In this document: positions 38,473-47,022 of the stretch, one piece after another
Numbering within the stretch: the stretch's first letter is position 1
Layout: each line of letters starts with the position of its first letter
From: Streptomyces sp. WZ-12
GTDB lineage: Bacteria; Actinomycetota; Actinomycetes; Streptomycetales; Streptomycetaceae
Assembly: GCF_028898845.1 (NCBI RefSeq)
Contig: NZ_CP118574.1
Coordinates: 6,173,001-6,237,000, forward strand
Length of the DNA: 64,000 nt
Direction of reading: 5' to 3'
Translations under genes and position numbers: made by a program
The notes under the pieces: model-generated
The model's database searches: none
What the model saw: only the letters and a program-made list of their open reading frames with translations
What the model was told of the DNA's origin: nothing

Positions 38473-40457
38473 TGATTCTCCTTGAGTCGAGTACAGCGAA
38501 CATCAAAGATCCACTTCGGGCTGCTCTCGGAGGCTAATGCGATAAGTTCCACGCCGCTCATCGAGACCGGCATCCGGGGTATGGCACCCGAGTTCGGGGA
38601 TCCTGCGGAGTGCCAGAACTACGCAGGCAGGCATCCGGAGAGGGGCGGCTCGCCTGAGCCGTCTTACTCGCTGCGGCAGCGTGACGGACGAGGTTTCTCG
38701 GACGGCGGTGCCGTCTCGACGACACAGGACGCGTATGTAGAAGACCCAGCAATTTTCGTCACGAGCTCGGGCGTCCCGTGGTCCGACGACTATGCCTGTT
38801 TTGATTCAAAGGCCCTTCCATGACGAGGAGGCCGCCCTCGATCCATGGCTAGCTGACTGTCGTGACCGCACAAGACCGTCAGGCGCGGGCGCTACGGAGG
38901 CGACCCAGTCCGTGCTCGCTCGACCGCTTTCCTCTCGGGCCGACGACGCCAAGGAAGCCGCCCCGACTTTGGAGGCGCAACTGCCCCTGACAAGGAGGCC
39001 GTGCTTCGTGGGGACCATCATATCCCGGTCCAACGATGTGGTCGTCTGCCGAAGACGAATAGTCGTTTGCTGCACGGGAGTTGAGTTGCGGGTCGTGCGT
39101 GTACCGACCTCGATACTGGCTTGGCCCAGTCCGGGTTGATCTGATTCCGCAGGGCCGCGTGGGACCGTGTCGCTTCGCCTACTGCCCCAGGACGGCGCCG
39201 CTACTCGTCCCGGGTCTTTGTACGTTCCGGGCCGGTCGACCCTCCCTCGCGATGACAAGTACGGTCTGTGGGTCGGGTGTTGGCCGCGTGACGTTCCGCT
39301 GAGGCCGCCGCACGGCTCCGAGTAGTCGCTCAGCGCTCTTCAGAACCGCCGGTGGGGATCGACCTGACCGTTTTGATCGTGACACGCACCCACCGCAAGT
39401 CTCGGGGACATCCGGAGACTGCTTGGCTCTCACGAGCCAGGACCAACTGCCCTGCAAAATAGACATATACAGTGTGAATGGGAACAGGCAAGCCAGTGCT
39501 TCCCGGTTCCTCAAGACGTTGTGGTAGATGAATATTGCGTGGAATTAGGGCTGTCGGAGTAGGGGAGGGACGGAGAGGCGAGCCACTCACGAAGCAGGTG
39601 ACGTCCGATCGCCGCCGACCGAGTTTCCTCCGGGTTTGATAGGAACGTAAGTCCACTCAAGTGACCGGTACTTGGCGTGCGGAATCCATCGACCGTAGCC
39701 GTACGGAGGCCGGAATCAACATCGATGAGACAGGCTTCTGGGCCGCCAGCGAGTGTGAGTTGGGCAAAGGTTCCGGACCCGAGAACAGTAGGGAGCGTGA
39801 AGGGCGTAGCATGGCAGGGTTCTTTCTGATGGGAGGACGTTGGCGGTCAGCGTGTTATTAGCCCTTCCGCGCTGGCCGCCGTTCTCCTGCTCTGCGTGCA
39901 GGGTTGCCAGCAGGTTTCGCCCCTGAGGCATTCGGAAAATAACTTCTTCATGCAGAATTAGGGATGCGGCCGCCGTGGTGGGCTGAAGCGTCAACGACCC
40001 GTCTGGCTATCGCCCGTTCACCTCCCCACGGGTATTGGTGGGCGGCAAAAGATCGTCACGAACCTTGCGTACCCTGCGCCGAGTTGGGCTGATGGCAAGT
40101 GGTTGGCGTCAAGTGGCGCGTGCCAACTCGCCGGAGTTCGGGAGTAGATCAGGACTGCTGGTGAAGGGCGGCTACCGGCACTCCAAATGATTCTTGAGGG
40201 CGCGCAAACGGGTGAGTGCGCAGAGGCTGCCGTTACCGCGACACATGGTTCCCCGTTCCTCGCTGGGAGAGGGCAGCGGTTGGGACTGCGGCCCGTCGAC
40301 CAGGGCGTCTTGTTCCTGAGCTAGGTGGGGCGCGGCGGTGGTGTCGGTGCGCTGTCTTCAGGTGTGCAGGGTGTGGAGCCCCGGGTTGCCTCTACTCGCG
40401 CACAAGACGGCGATAAGTAATCGGTTTCCATGTAGGTAATGAAGGGCTGAGGGTTCC
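38473..40457. other. Long gene-poor stretch
   Basis: Nearly 2 kb without a supportable gene: open frames are short, lack ribosome sites and have weak codon bias. 39850-39960 reads like the signal segment of a lost lipoprotein (A-A-V-L-L-L-C-V-Q-G-C) without a start codon. 40180-40457 is the duplicated leader of the gene at 40458: GCAAACGGGTGAGTGC (40206-40221), then CCGTTACC, and the 20-bp element at 40413-40432. Probably decayed accessory DNA. Confidence 0.45.
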
Positions 40458-40940
40458 ATGCGTAAGCTTCAACAGATCGCGCTGGTCGTCGCAGCGGCCG
40501 GCGGTCTGTCCAGTATCGGCGCCGGTGTGAGTGTCGCCGACGCTCCTGTGGGATATGGCCCCACACCGCAGAACGCGCCGGGGCCTGACGGCAATCAGGC
40601 CGCCGCCTGGACCGCTTCGGGCGCCACGTCGCACGCTTACGGCTCGCGTGGCGGACCGCAGCACGCTGCTCCGCAGTCCGTCGCTCAGCCGCAAGGCGCG
40701 CAGGTGTCCCCACAGGTCAACCCCCAGATCAGCCCCCACCTTTCTCCTCAGGTCGCTCAGGTCCTGCCGCAGTCCGCCCCGTCCGAGCAGAACAACCTGT
40801 TCCGGCCGGCCCAGGAGTGCAGCCCGCAGTCGCTGCTCGACGCCAACGTCCCGATCGGCGTGCTCGCCACTCCCGAGACCCGCGGATTCACCTGCGCCCA
40901 GACCAACTCCCAGGCCAACGCCTTGGCCACCGCGAGGTAG
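40458..40940 (+). CDS. Secreted protein with Pro/Gln linker and module Y
   Basis: 160 aa. Signal Q-Q-I-A-L-V-V-A-A-A-G-G-L-S-S-I-G-A-G-V-S-V-A cut before D-A-P-V-G-Y, nearly identical to that of 42303. The linker (about 30-110) is rich in Ala, Pro, Gln with P-Q-V-N-P-Q-I-S-P-H. Module Y follows: Q-E-C-S-P-Q-S-L-L-D-A-N-V-P-I-G-V-L-A then E-T-R-G-F-T-C-A-Q-T-N-S-Q-A. Two cysteines. The end pattern (G-V-x-x-x-x-x-x-x-x-x-x-C-x-x-x-N-S-x-Q-A) faintly recalls rodlins, Streptomyces aerial-surface proteins; that is inference. Confidence 0.8.
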   Translation: MRKLQQIALVVAAAGGLSSIGAGVSVADAPVGYGPTPQNAPGPDGNQAAAWTASGATSHAYGSRGGPQHAAPQSVAQPQGAQVSPQVNPQISPHLSPQVAQVLPQSAPSEQNNLFRPAQECSPQSLLDANVPIGVLATPETRGFTCAQTNSQANALATAR

Positions 40941-40958
40941 GTCAACTGCGGCCGCGCG

Positions 40959-41005
40959 CCGCAATCGGACCCTTCGCGGGTACGCCCCGGAGGGTCCGAT
41001 TGCGG
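40959..41005 (+). terminator. Hairpin terminator
   Basis: 15-bp stem CCGCAATCGGACCCT / AGGGTCCGATTGCGG with a 17-nt loop that can pair further (CGCGGG/CCCCGG), right after the gene at 40458. Confidence 0.7.
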
Positions 41006-41241
41006 CTCGGGGCCGCGGAACGTTTGGATTACGCCGCCGAACAGGTGGATCTCCGCACCGCAGGTCACCGATATTGCCAGGTCAGGACCTCGAACTACGG
41101 CGACGGCGATGCAATTCCCGACTGCCCCATCTCATAATGCGGCGCGTCGCGCAGAGTTGACGGATATTTCCTATTAGCCTCCCTGTCTGTACGAAGTCGG
41201 TACATCACAGACCGCATCGGCTCAATCTTTCCGGAGAAACA

Positions 41242-41526
41242 ATGCGCATGCTTTACAAGGCTGCCGTCGTGGCCGCCGCCCTCGGTAGCGTCGGCTTCCT
41301 CGGCGCCGGCACCGCCAACGCAGACGGTCGCGGTGGTGTCGGCGGAGGTCAGTTCGACATCAGGCAGAGCTCGCAGTGCCGGTCGCATGACCTGAACCTC
41401 GATGTCCTCGGCGAGGTTGGGGTCCTCAACGGCCTGCTGGGTAACGCGCTCAACGGCGAAGGTGCGCCGGGCGCGCAGTCCACCCACCTGGGTTCGACCA
41501 TGGGGTGCAACAACACCGCCTTCTGA
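41242..41526 (+). CDS. Small secreted protein, module X
   Basis: 94 aa. GGAG 5 nt upstream within a leader almost shared with the gene at 51649. Signal M-R-M-L-Y-K-A-A-V-V-A-A-A-L-G-S-V-G-F-L then G-A-G-T-A-N-A, cut before D-G. Gly-rich spacer, F-D-I-R-Q-S-S-Q, then the best example of module X: C-R-S-H-D-L-N-L-D-V-L-G, V-L-N-G-L-L-G-N-A-L-N-G-E-G-A-P-G-A-Q, G-S-T-M-G-C-N-N. The core alternates Leu/Val with Gly/Asn and the two Cys are 42 residues apart. Probably self-assembling outside the cell. True T-tailed terminator follows. Confidence 0.87.
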   Translation: MRMLYKAAVVAAALGSVGFLGAGTANADGRGGVGGGQFDIRQSSQCRSHDLNLDVLGEVGVLNGLLGNALNGEGAPGAQSTHLGSTMGCNNTAF

Positions 41527-41552
41527 TCGACGCCCATCGCGTAGGTCACCCG

Positions 41553-41602
41553 AAGGGGTCCCGACACCGAGCCGCAAGGCTGGGTGTCGGGACCCCTTTT
41601 TG
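41553..41602 (+). terminator. Intrinsic terminator with T tract
   Basis: Perfect 16-bp stem AAGGGGTCCCGACACC / GGTGTCGGGACCCCTT with a 14-nt loop, followed by a T run, after the module-X gene. Confidence 0.93.
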
Positions 41603-42302
41603 CTTGGTGTAAATGCACTTGAACGCGAGTTCCCTCAGCGTTGTGACGACTTTTCCTTGGGTGAATGAAATCGGATTATCCGAATTAATCGGAATCTTCA
41701 TGACGGCTTCTAGATCCATCCCGGCGGATTTCACGACTTCCGTGAAGTCCCTCTCGGTTGTGGTCGCACTTCTCCGGGGCAACTCTCAGGCGACCCGCGA
41801 CACGGACATGGCAGCCCGGCAAAGGGAAAGCAAGCAGCTGAACGAGAAATCGGCCGTGTGCGGAGGGGTGGCAGGGCGCCCAGGCGGACCGCAACGCTCC
41901 CAAAGTCGCCCCCAGCGCTTCGAATGACCCTTGGTCGTGGGCAAATGGGTGAGTGCACTCGGGTTCCCGTTACCAGGCCGGGGGGTGTTCCGTTCCTCGG
42001 AGAGGACAGCGAGTGGGGCTGTGGGGCATCGGCTGGGACGACGTGACCCTGGTGCCGGGCAGTTCCCGGCGATGATGTTGGCGTGCGACCCGGTGTAGTT
42101 CGGAGGCCAGGCGATGACGGTGTCGTCAGCTCCAACGAGCATTGCAGGGTTTCGCGTTCGGCATGGTTGCGGACCGGCAGGATGCTTCCGGCGTGGTTCT
42201 CCCGAGGTGCACAGGGTGTGGAGCCCCGAGCTGCCTCTGCTTGTGGACAAGACAGCGATAAGTAATCGGTTTCCATGTAGGTAATGAAGGGCTGAGGGTT
42301 CC
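41603..42302. other. Intergenic stretch and duplicated leader
   Basis: No gene supported (an open frame at 41613-41927 has mixed codon use and no ribosome site). 41915-42302 parallels 40180-40457: GCAAATGGGTGAGTGC at 41941-41956, CCGTTACCAGGCC, GTTCCGTTCCTCG, and the 20-bp leader element at 42258-42277, then a minimal ATG-AAG-GGC-TGA reading frame just before the real start. Confidence 0.55.
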
Positions 42303-43130
42303 ATGCGTAAGCTTCAGCAGATCGCGCTGGTCGTGGCAGCGGCCGGCGGTCTGTCCAGTATCGGGGCCGGCGTGAGCTACGCCGATGCTCCTGTCGGATA
42401 CAACGGCGCCGCCACGCCCCCCGCCCCGCAGTCGACGGCGCCGGGGTTCGCTCAGCAGCCCTCGGCTCCGCAAGCTCCCACTCAGCAGCAGTACGCTCCA
42501 CCTCCTCCTCAACAGCAGCCTGCTCCGCAGCAGTACGTGCAGCAGCCCGTTCAGCAGCAGTACGCTCCGCCTGCTCCGCCGCAGTATGCCCAGCAGCCTG
42601 CTCCGCAGCAGTACGTGCAGCAGCCCGTTCAGCAGCAGTACGCTCCGCCTGCTCCGCCGCAGTATGCCCAGCAGCCTGCTCCGCAGCAGTACGTGCAGCA
42701 GCCCGTTCAGCAGCAGTACGCTCCGCCTGCTCCGCCGCAGTACGCCCAACAGCCCGCTCCGCAGCAGCAGTACGGGCCGCAACAGGAAAGCCCACATGCC
42801 AGCGCATGGGCTGCTTCGCACAGCGTTGCGCAGGCCACCACTTCCTCGGCCAATGGTCCGCAGCAGTCTCCGCAAGCCGCCGCTCCGGCACCTGGCGGGC
42901 AGGTCGCTCCCCAGGCAGCCCCGCAGGTTACGCCGCGTGTGGCGCCTGAGGTCGCGGTTCCGCAGGTCCTTCCCCCGCAATCCGGTCCCCAGGTCAACCC
43001 GCAGATCAGTCCCCAAGTCAGCCCGCTGGTCGACCCGTTGGTCTCACCGAGCGTCCCGCAGGTCAATCCGCTCGGAATGGGGCGACTGGCGGCACCTCCG
43101 GTGGGCCAACTGGATCTGCCCCACGTCTGA
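42303..43130 (+). CDS. Secreted Pro/Gln-repeat protein, module Z
   Basis: 275 aa, the longest of the small-protein family. Signal peptide as in 40458, ending V-S-Y-A before D-A-P-V-G-Y-N-G. Residues about 60-160 are a low-complexity linker with 26-residue units (Y-A-P-P-A-P-P-Q-Y-A, Q-Q-P-A-P-Q-Q-Y-V, Q-Q-P-V-Q-Q-Q), encoded by 78-bp tandem repeats. After H-A-S-A-W-A-A-S-H-S comes module Z (P-R-V-A-P-E-V-A-V-P-Q-V, P-L-V-S-P-S-V-P-Q-V-N-P, G-R-L-A-A-P-P-V-G-Q-L-D-L-P), matching 34296. No cysteines. The linker would span the peptidoglycan or coat as an extended chain. Confidence 0.85.
   Translation: MRKLQQIALVVAAAGGLSSIGAGVSYADAPVGYNGAATPPAPQSTAPGFAQQPSAPQAPTQQQYAPPPPQQQPAPQQYVQQPVQQQYAPPAPPQYAQQPAPQQYVQQPVQQQYAPPAPPQYAQQPAPQQYVQQPVQQQYAPPAPPQYAQQPAPQQQYGPQQESPHASAWAASHSVAQATTSSANGPQQSPQAAAPAPGGQVAPQAAPQVTPRVAPEVAVPQVLPPQSGPQVNPQISPQVSPLVDPLVSPSVPQVNPLGMGRLAAPPVGQLDLPHV
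42486..42770 (+). repeat. 78-bp in-frame tandem repeat
   Basis: Four units starting at 42486 (69 bp, three codons shorter), 42555, 42633 and 42711 (partial). The two full 78-bp units appear identical by eye. The length is a multiple of three, so copy changes keep the frame and only alter linker length. Confidence 0.9.
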
Positions 43131-43408
43131 TCCCTCACCCAAGGACGCTTGGAGTGCCGTCCTTGCGGTCCGGAGCAACGGAGACGGTGCCGTTCCCCTC
43201 ACCGTCGAATGCCTGGTGGAACCGGCGATATCCCTCAACGAATGCGTACCTGTCGCCGGTCCCCTGAGGTGTTCCGCTAGACCAGAACGACCACTTTCCT
43301 CGCACGAGCCGATGCCATGTCCTGCTGTGGGGCACTCGGCGTGAGGCGCGTGTAGTGGCAAGCCCCGATCGGGTACGCATCGCAACCAACTCAACCACCG
43401 GAGAAGCA

Positions 43409-43687
43409 ATGCACAAGTTCCACAAGGCTGCTGTCGTGGCCGTCGCCGCCCTCGGTAGCGTCGGCGCACTGGGGACTGGCACCGCCTTCGCCCATGGCGA
43501 GCCGGGCCACGACTTCGACATCAAGCAGGGCACGGAGTGCCGGTCGCACGACATGAACATCGATGTACTCGGTGCTGTCGGCGTCCTCAACGGCGTGCTG
43601 GGCAACGCGCTCAACGGTGAGGGCGCAGCGGGTGCGCAGAGCTCGCGTCTGGGCTCCAACATGCGCTGTGACAACGCCGCCTTCTGA
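43409..43687 (+). CDS. Small secreted protein, module X
   Basis: 92 aa from ATG 43409 with CCGGAG 6-8 nt upstream; the frame is open further but without a ribosome site. Signal M-H-K-F-H-K-A-A-V-V-A-V-A-A-L-G-S-V-G then G-T-G-T-A-F-A, cut before H-G-E. Then F-D-I-K-Q-G-T-E and module X: C-R-S-H-D-M-N-I-D-V-L-G, V-L-N-G-V-L-G-N-A-L-N-G-E-G-A-A-G-A-Q, S-N-M-R-C-D-N. The leader shares GTACGCATCG and CTCAA..CCACCGGAGAA with 51649. Followed by two strong hairpins. Confidence 0.85.
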   Translation: MHKFHKAAVVAVAALGSVGALGTGTAFAHGEPGHDFDIKQGTECRSHDMNIDVLGAVGVLNGVLGNALNGEGAAGAQSSRLGSNMRCDNAAF

Positions 43688-43716
43688 GCGGGCGTCAAAT
43701 GCGCAGTAGTCGATAG

Positions 43717-43755
43717 AAGTCCCGGCTCCGAACAATGAACTCGGAGCCGGGACTT
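43717..43755 (+). terminator. Hairpin terminator
   Basis: Perfect 15-bp stem AAGTCCCGGCTCCGA / TCGGAGCCGGGACTT with a 9-nt loop, 30 bp after the module-X gene. Confidence 0.88.
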
Positions 43756-43807
43756 ACTTGTTCCTGAGCGATGCCAGACCTCTAGGCTTCCGCGAGTCTC
43801 AAGGATG

Positions 43808-43860
43808 TAAACCAGCGATGGCCGGACCGAGTTGAACTCGTTCCGGCCATCGCTGGTTTA
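43808..43860. terminator. Second hairpin, 19-bp stem
   Basis: TAAACCAGCGATGGCCGGA pairs perfectly with TCCGGCCATCGCTGGTTTA around a 15-nt loop that itself contains GAGTT/AACTC. Probably a bidirectional terminator, although the next minus-strand stop is 230 bp away. 43861-44087 shows no gene. Confidence 0.8.
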
Positions 43861-44087
43861 TGAAGCCGCCCGATGGTCCGCACCCCCGCTTCCAAACGAG
43901 TGCGGATCCGTAGGGCGAGCTGGCATGTCCTGCCCTTACGAGGTATCACGGGGCGTCGACCGTGTACTGGATTGCACCACGAGGGCTTAACCCCGACCGG
44001 CCGTGGTACGACCAGGACGTGGGAGGCGCCCCGGTCGCCGCGCTGCGGTCTCGACAGCTTGCCGAGTACCCGCCCTTGTGTGGAGCC

Positions 44088-44417
44088 TCAGTTCATGCCG
44101 TTCATCTGGTCCCCGGGAATCGGCGCGGTGTTGGAACACGTGATGGCGGGCCCGATCTGCGCACTCCCGGGGTTGAGAATGCCGTGTGTCGGAAGCGTCA
44201 CGGGCGACGTCGGTTGGCAGGTCTGCGACTGATTCAGGGTGTATCCGCCGTCCTGGTTCGTGCCGGTGCTCCTCTGAAGGCAGGTGACATTGCCCTGGAC
44301 GTCGCGTGAGCAGAGGCCGTTGGCGGCTACGGCGTTCGCCGGGGTGGCGATGACGCTGGCGGATGCGAGACCACCCAGCAATGCTGAGGCGGCTGCGATC
44401 TTCTTCCCACTGAACAT
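44088..44417 (-). CDS. Secreted four-Cys protein, module C
   Basis: 109 aa, AAGGA upstream. Signal M-F-S-G-K-K-I-A-A-A-S-A-L-L-G-G-L-A-S-A with cleavage near A-N-A before V-A-A. The mature part has cysteines in the order C-S-R-D-V-Q-G-N-V-T-C, S-Q-T-C-Q-P-T-S and I-T-C-S-N, with H-G-I-L-N-P-G-S between. The gene at 47023 has the same signal, Cys order and spacing style. Both follow a module-X gene, so X and C form a two-gene cassette and may act together outside the cell. Function unknown. Confidence 0.8.
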   Translation of the reverse strand: MFSGKKIAAASALLGGLASASVIATPANAVAANGLCSRDVQGNVTCLQRSTGTNQDGGYTLNQSQTCQPTSPVTLPTHGILNPGSAQIGPAITCSNTAPIPGDQMNGMN

Positions 44418-44543
44418 GACCGTGTTCCTTTGTGATTGATGCTCGGGGCAGCGTGCCGATTCCGGTCCGCACCCGAACTCGGAGAATCGGAAGGGGGTCC
44501 GGTTCCCTGGGTCCGCATTCCCGGGCACCGGCCCCCCTTCCCG

Positions 44544-44825
44544 TTACTTGCTGAGGGCGCTGTTGTTGCAGCCCATGCCCGAGCCGACCGGGGACGCCTG
44601 CGCGCCCGCGGCGCCCTCGCCGTTGATCAGGTTGCTCGCCAGGCCGTTGAGGATGCCGACCTCGCCGAGGACGTCGAGGTTCAGGTCGTGCGACCGGCAC
44701 TGGGATCCCTGGCTGATGGCGACGTGGTCGCCCGCACCGCCGTACGCATACGACGTGCCGGCGCCCAGGAACCCGAGGCTGCCGATGGCAGCGGTCACGA
44801 CAGCAGCCTTGTGGATCTTGCGCAT
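44544..44825 (-). CDS. Small secreted protein, module X
   Basis: 93 aa, GGAG 6 nt upstream. Signal M-R-K-I-H-K-A-A-V-V-T-A-A-I-G-S-L-G-F-L then G-A-G-T-S-Y-A, cut before Y-G. Spacer V-A-I-S-Q-G-S-Q, then module X: C-R-S-H-D-L-N-L-D-V-L-G, I-L-N-G-L-A-S-N-L-I-N-G-E-G-A-A-G-A-Q, S-G-M-G-C-N-N-S-A-L-S-K. First gene of a cassette with module C (126 bp downstream). The intergenic part holds a GGTGCGGACC-type block also found between 46896 and 47023. Confidence 0.85.
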   Translation of the reverse strand: MRKIHKAAVVTAAIGSLGFLGAGTSYAYGGAGDHVAISQGSQCRSHDLNLDVLGEVGILNGLASNLINGEGAAGAQASPVGSGMGCNNSALSK

Positions 44826-45148
44826 TTCTTCTCCATAGATTGGTCTGAAGCGATCTCTGGGTGATCACTTCATGCAGTTACGGTTAGTTAATACAAAAGA
44901 TCCGCAGTTGCTGTGCGACGCGCCGAATGCTATGGGCGCGATAGACAGGCTTCAGCCCTTGAACATTCCCACGTCCCGGGCGAGTTGGGTCCTCAACGAA
45001 CCGGAGGTGGGGCAGGTGATGCTAGGCGAATCACCCATTCAGCCGCACTGCGAGTGATCCTATTGCCCGCCCCAAAACAAAGCGGGCCCTTCGGGGGAAC
45101 AATCCCGAAGGGCCCGCGTTTGGCGTCGGGTGCGGCTGACCCGGTGCC
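44826..45148. other. Intergenic stretch
   Basis: Upstream region of the minus-strand X/C cassette and downstream region of the module-Y gene. Contains the terminator at 45082 and, on the minus strand, GAATGGGTGATTCGCC, a variant of the GGGTGA block seen in the leaders of 34296, 40458 and 42303. No gene seen. Confidence 0.45.
45082..45117 (-). terminator. Hairpin terminator
   Basis: Perfect 14-bp stem GCGGGCCCTTCGGG / CCCGAAGGGCCCGC, 8-nt loop, downstream of the minus-strand module-Y gene. Confidence 0.85.
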
Positions 45149-45391
45149 TTACTTGCGGAAGGCGTGGTTGAACTGGCCGCAGGTGGTGCCCCACGTTTCG
45201 GGTACGGCAAGCAAACCGAGCGGAAGGTTGGCGTCGGCCACCGTCTGCGGGCTGCACTCCTGGTACGGACGGAAGAGGTCGACGTGCTGCCTGGCGCCGC
45301 CGTGAGCGTAGGCGGTGCCGGCTCCGGCACCGATGGCGGTCAGGCCGCTGGCCGCCGCAGCGACGAGCATGACCTTTTGAATCTTGCGCAT
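45149..45391 (-). CDS. Small secreted protein, module Y without linker
   Basis: 80 aa from M-R-K-I-Q-K (a longer in-frame start at 45430 has a charged leader and is not used). Signal V-M-L-V-A-A-A-A-S-G-L-T-A-I-G-A-G-A-G-T then A-Y-A, cut before H-G-G. Then D-L-F-R-P-Y-Q-E-C-S-P-Q-T-V-A-D-A-N, L-P-L-G-L-L-A and E-T-W-G-T-T-C-G-Q-F-N-H-A-F-R-K. This is the module Y of 40458 attached directly to the signal, showing that the linker and the module are separable. Two cysteines. Confidence 0.82.
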   Translation of the reverse strand: MRKIQKVMLVAAAASGLTAIGAGAGTAYAHGGARQHVDLFRPYQECSPQTVADANLPLGLLAVPETWGTTCGQFNHAFRK

Positions 45392-46353
45392 GGAACCCCT
45401 CGGCCCTTCGGTATCTATTCTGCAGCCCAATTGCTGTTTGTGGCTGCGCGAACACTAGCAGTAGTCAAAGTGGGGTTCTACTCCGCTTCGCGCCTTGTGT
45501 CGAACTCCGGGGTGAAGCCCCGGGGTTCGTGAGTGGAGCTTGCGTTCGCCCTTGCCCGCAAGGGGGGAGCTCCGGGTTCGTTGGGTGAACTGCATTCGCT
45601 GGCTGTGCGACGTCGAGTGGTGGGTCCCGGGTGCGCGGTGGCGAACTGCCCTGTGGGCGAAGTGGTCGGCTCGGGCCGACAGTTCACCCGTCCCATGCCC
45701 TTTCTTGACTGGCGGTCAGTGGGTGAATATCGCAATATCGAACTCGCGCTCTGAATATGTGTTTTGGCGTGCAAGGCCGACTTGGCCGTGATGCGTGAGC
45801 AGCTCCAGGGGCGAAGTGTGCGGCTTTCTGGTGACGGCTGGCGTGCTCGGCAACTGTTCGTCGCCGCAGGGGGGCTTGTGGTGATGTTCGTCGAGGGAAA
45901 ACCGTGGACTTCCGTACTCCTCGCCGGGTGGCGGCGGAATGCCGCCGCGGGCAAACGGGTGACTGTCGGTGGCGCCCCGTGCCCCCGTCGGGGGGGAGGC
46001 TCGTTTCTACCCCGACAGGGCAGGGCGGGCTGTGGCAATGACGTCTGGAGGTCCGTCGCACGTGGTGGCGGAGAGGCGCGCCATTCGATCAACTCGCTTC
46101 ATGCGTGGGCCTGTTGACTGCGTCGTGCGTGAATCGAAGGAATTGCTTTGGGCTCACCGCCCGGGGAGTGGAGGGCTGGCGTGCGCCGTGGTGATTCTTC
46201 GTCGAGGGCCGAGGGGGAGGCTTCAAGTTGCGGGCCCGACACGAATTGTGTATGGACGAAAAGCGTTGACTACTCTGGGTGTTAAATATACTCACACTAA
46301 GTAGTCGAGGGGTGTCACCTCCAACCACACGAAACCCGAGGATCAAAGGTTCC
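45392..46353. other. Long intergenic region with duplicated promoter-leader
   Basis: No gene supported in 45392-46200. 46229-46353 is nearly identical to 48120-48244: CCGACACGAATTGTGTA, GTTGACTACT, TATACTCACA, AAGTAGTCGAGGGGTGTCAC and CACACGAAACCCGAGGATC. It is the promoter and leader of the gene at 46354. TTGACT and TATACT are 15 bp apart, short for a standard promoter, so the sigma factor is uncertain. Confidence 0.6.
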
Positions 46354-46896
46354 ATGCGCAGACTTCAGAGTGTCGCCATCGTCATCGCAGCGGTCGGCTG
46401 CCTGTCCACTGTCGGTACCGGCGTCAGCATTGCTGACGGGTACGGCTCCGGTCCGGAGGCCGGTGCCTGGGCCGTCTCGGCATCCGCTGCAGGTGCCGCT
46501 TCGCGTGGCGGCGGGTCGGATGGCGGTCCGCAGGCTGCTCCGCAGGCGCAGGCCCCCGCCCCGCAGGCCGCCCCCCAAGCGCCCGCCCCGCAGTACGCTC
46601 CGCCGGCCCCGGTCCAGCAAGCACCCATCCAGCAGGCCCCGGTTCAGCAGGCTCCGGCCCCGCAGTACGTTCCGCAGGCCCCGGCCCAGCAGACGGCTCC
46701 GGAGAAGCGCACGAACATCGACGTCGACCAGCACACCATGTGCCGGTCGCACGACCTGAACCTCAACGTCCTCGGCCAAGCCGGGCTGCTGAACGGCGTG
46801 TTGGGCAACGCACTCAACGGCGAGGGTGCCGCGGGTGCGCAGCGCACTCACCAGGGCTCGCGCATGGGCTGCGACAACGTCGCTCTCCGCAAGTAA
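46354..46896 (+). CDS. Secreted protein with Pro/Gln linker and module X
   Basis: 180 aa. Signal M-R-R-L-Q-S-V-A-I-V-I-A-A-V-G-C-L-S then S-I-A before D-G-Y-G-S-G-P-E. Residues about 35-120 form a linker of A-P-Q / P-V-Q-Q units (P-Q-A-A-P-Q-A-P-A-P-Q-Y). After E-K-R-T-N-I-D-V-D-Q-H-T-M comes module X: C-R-S-H-D-L-N-L-N-V-L-G, L-L-N-G-V-L-G-N-A-L-N-G-E-G-A-A-G-A-Q, S-R-M-G-C-D-N-V-A-L-R-K. It joins the linker of the Y/Z genes to the module of the short X genes. Followed by a module-C gene. Confidence 0.85.
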   Translation: MRRLQSVAIVIAAVGCLSTVGTGVSIADGYGSGPEAGAWAVSASAAGAASRGGGSDGGPQAAPQAQAPAPQAAPQAPAPQYAPPAPVQQAPIQQAPVQQAPAPQYVPQAPAQQTAPEKRTNIDVDQHTMCRSHDLNLNVLGQAGLLNGVLGNALNGEGAAGAQRTHQGSRMGCDNVALRK

Positions 46897-47022
46897 CCGA
46901 AGGGGCTGTGGCGTCTGGTCCGTGGGCCGGATGCTGAGCGCCCTTCCGGTGTCCCTAAAGCTCGGGTGCGGACCCGCTCGTGGTGTCCGCACCCGAGCCT
47001 CAATCACAAAGGATCCCAGTAC

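Noticed and set aside
42486..42770. Regular repeats resembling a CRISPR array
   Set aside because: The units are contiguous, coding, in frame and without unique spacers; no cas genes are present. It is a protein linker repeat.
46259..46304. BldN-type promoter (CGTTGA) before 46354 and 48245
   Set aside because: CGTTGA is present in both copies, but I find no CGTAAC-like -35 at the expected 16 bp. TTGACT-N15-TATACT is also non-standard, so no sigma factor is assigned.
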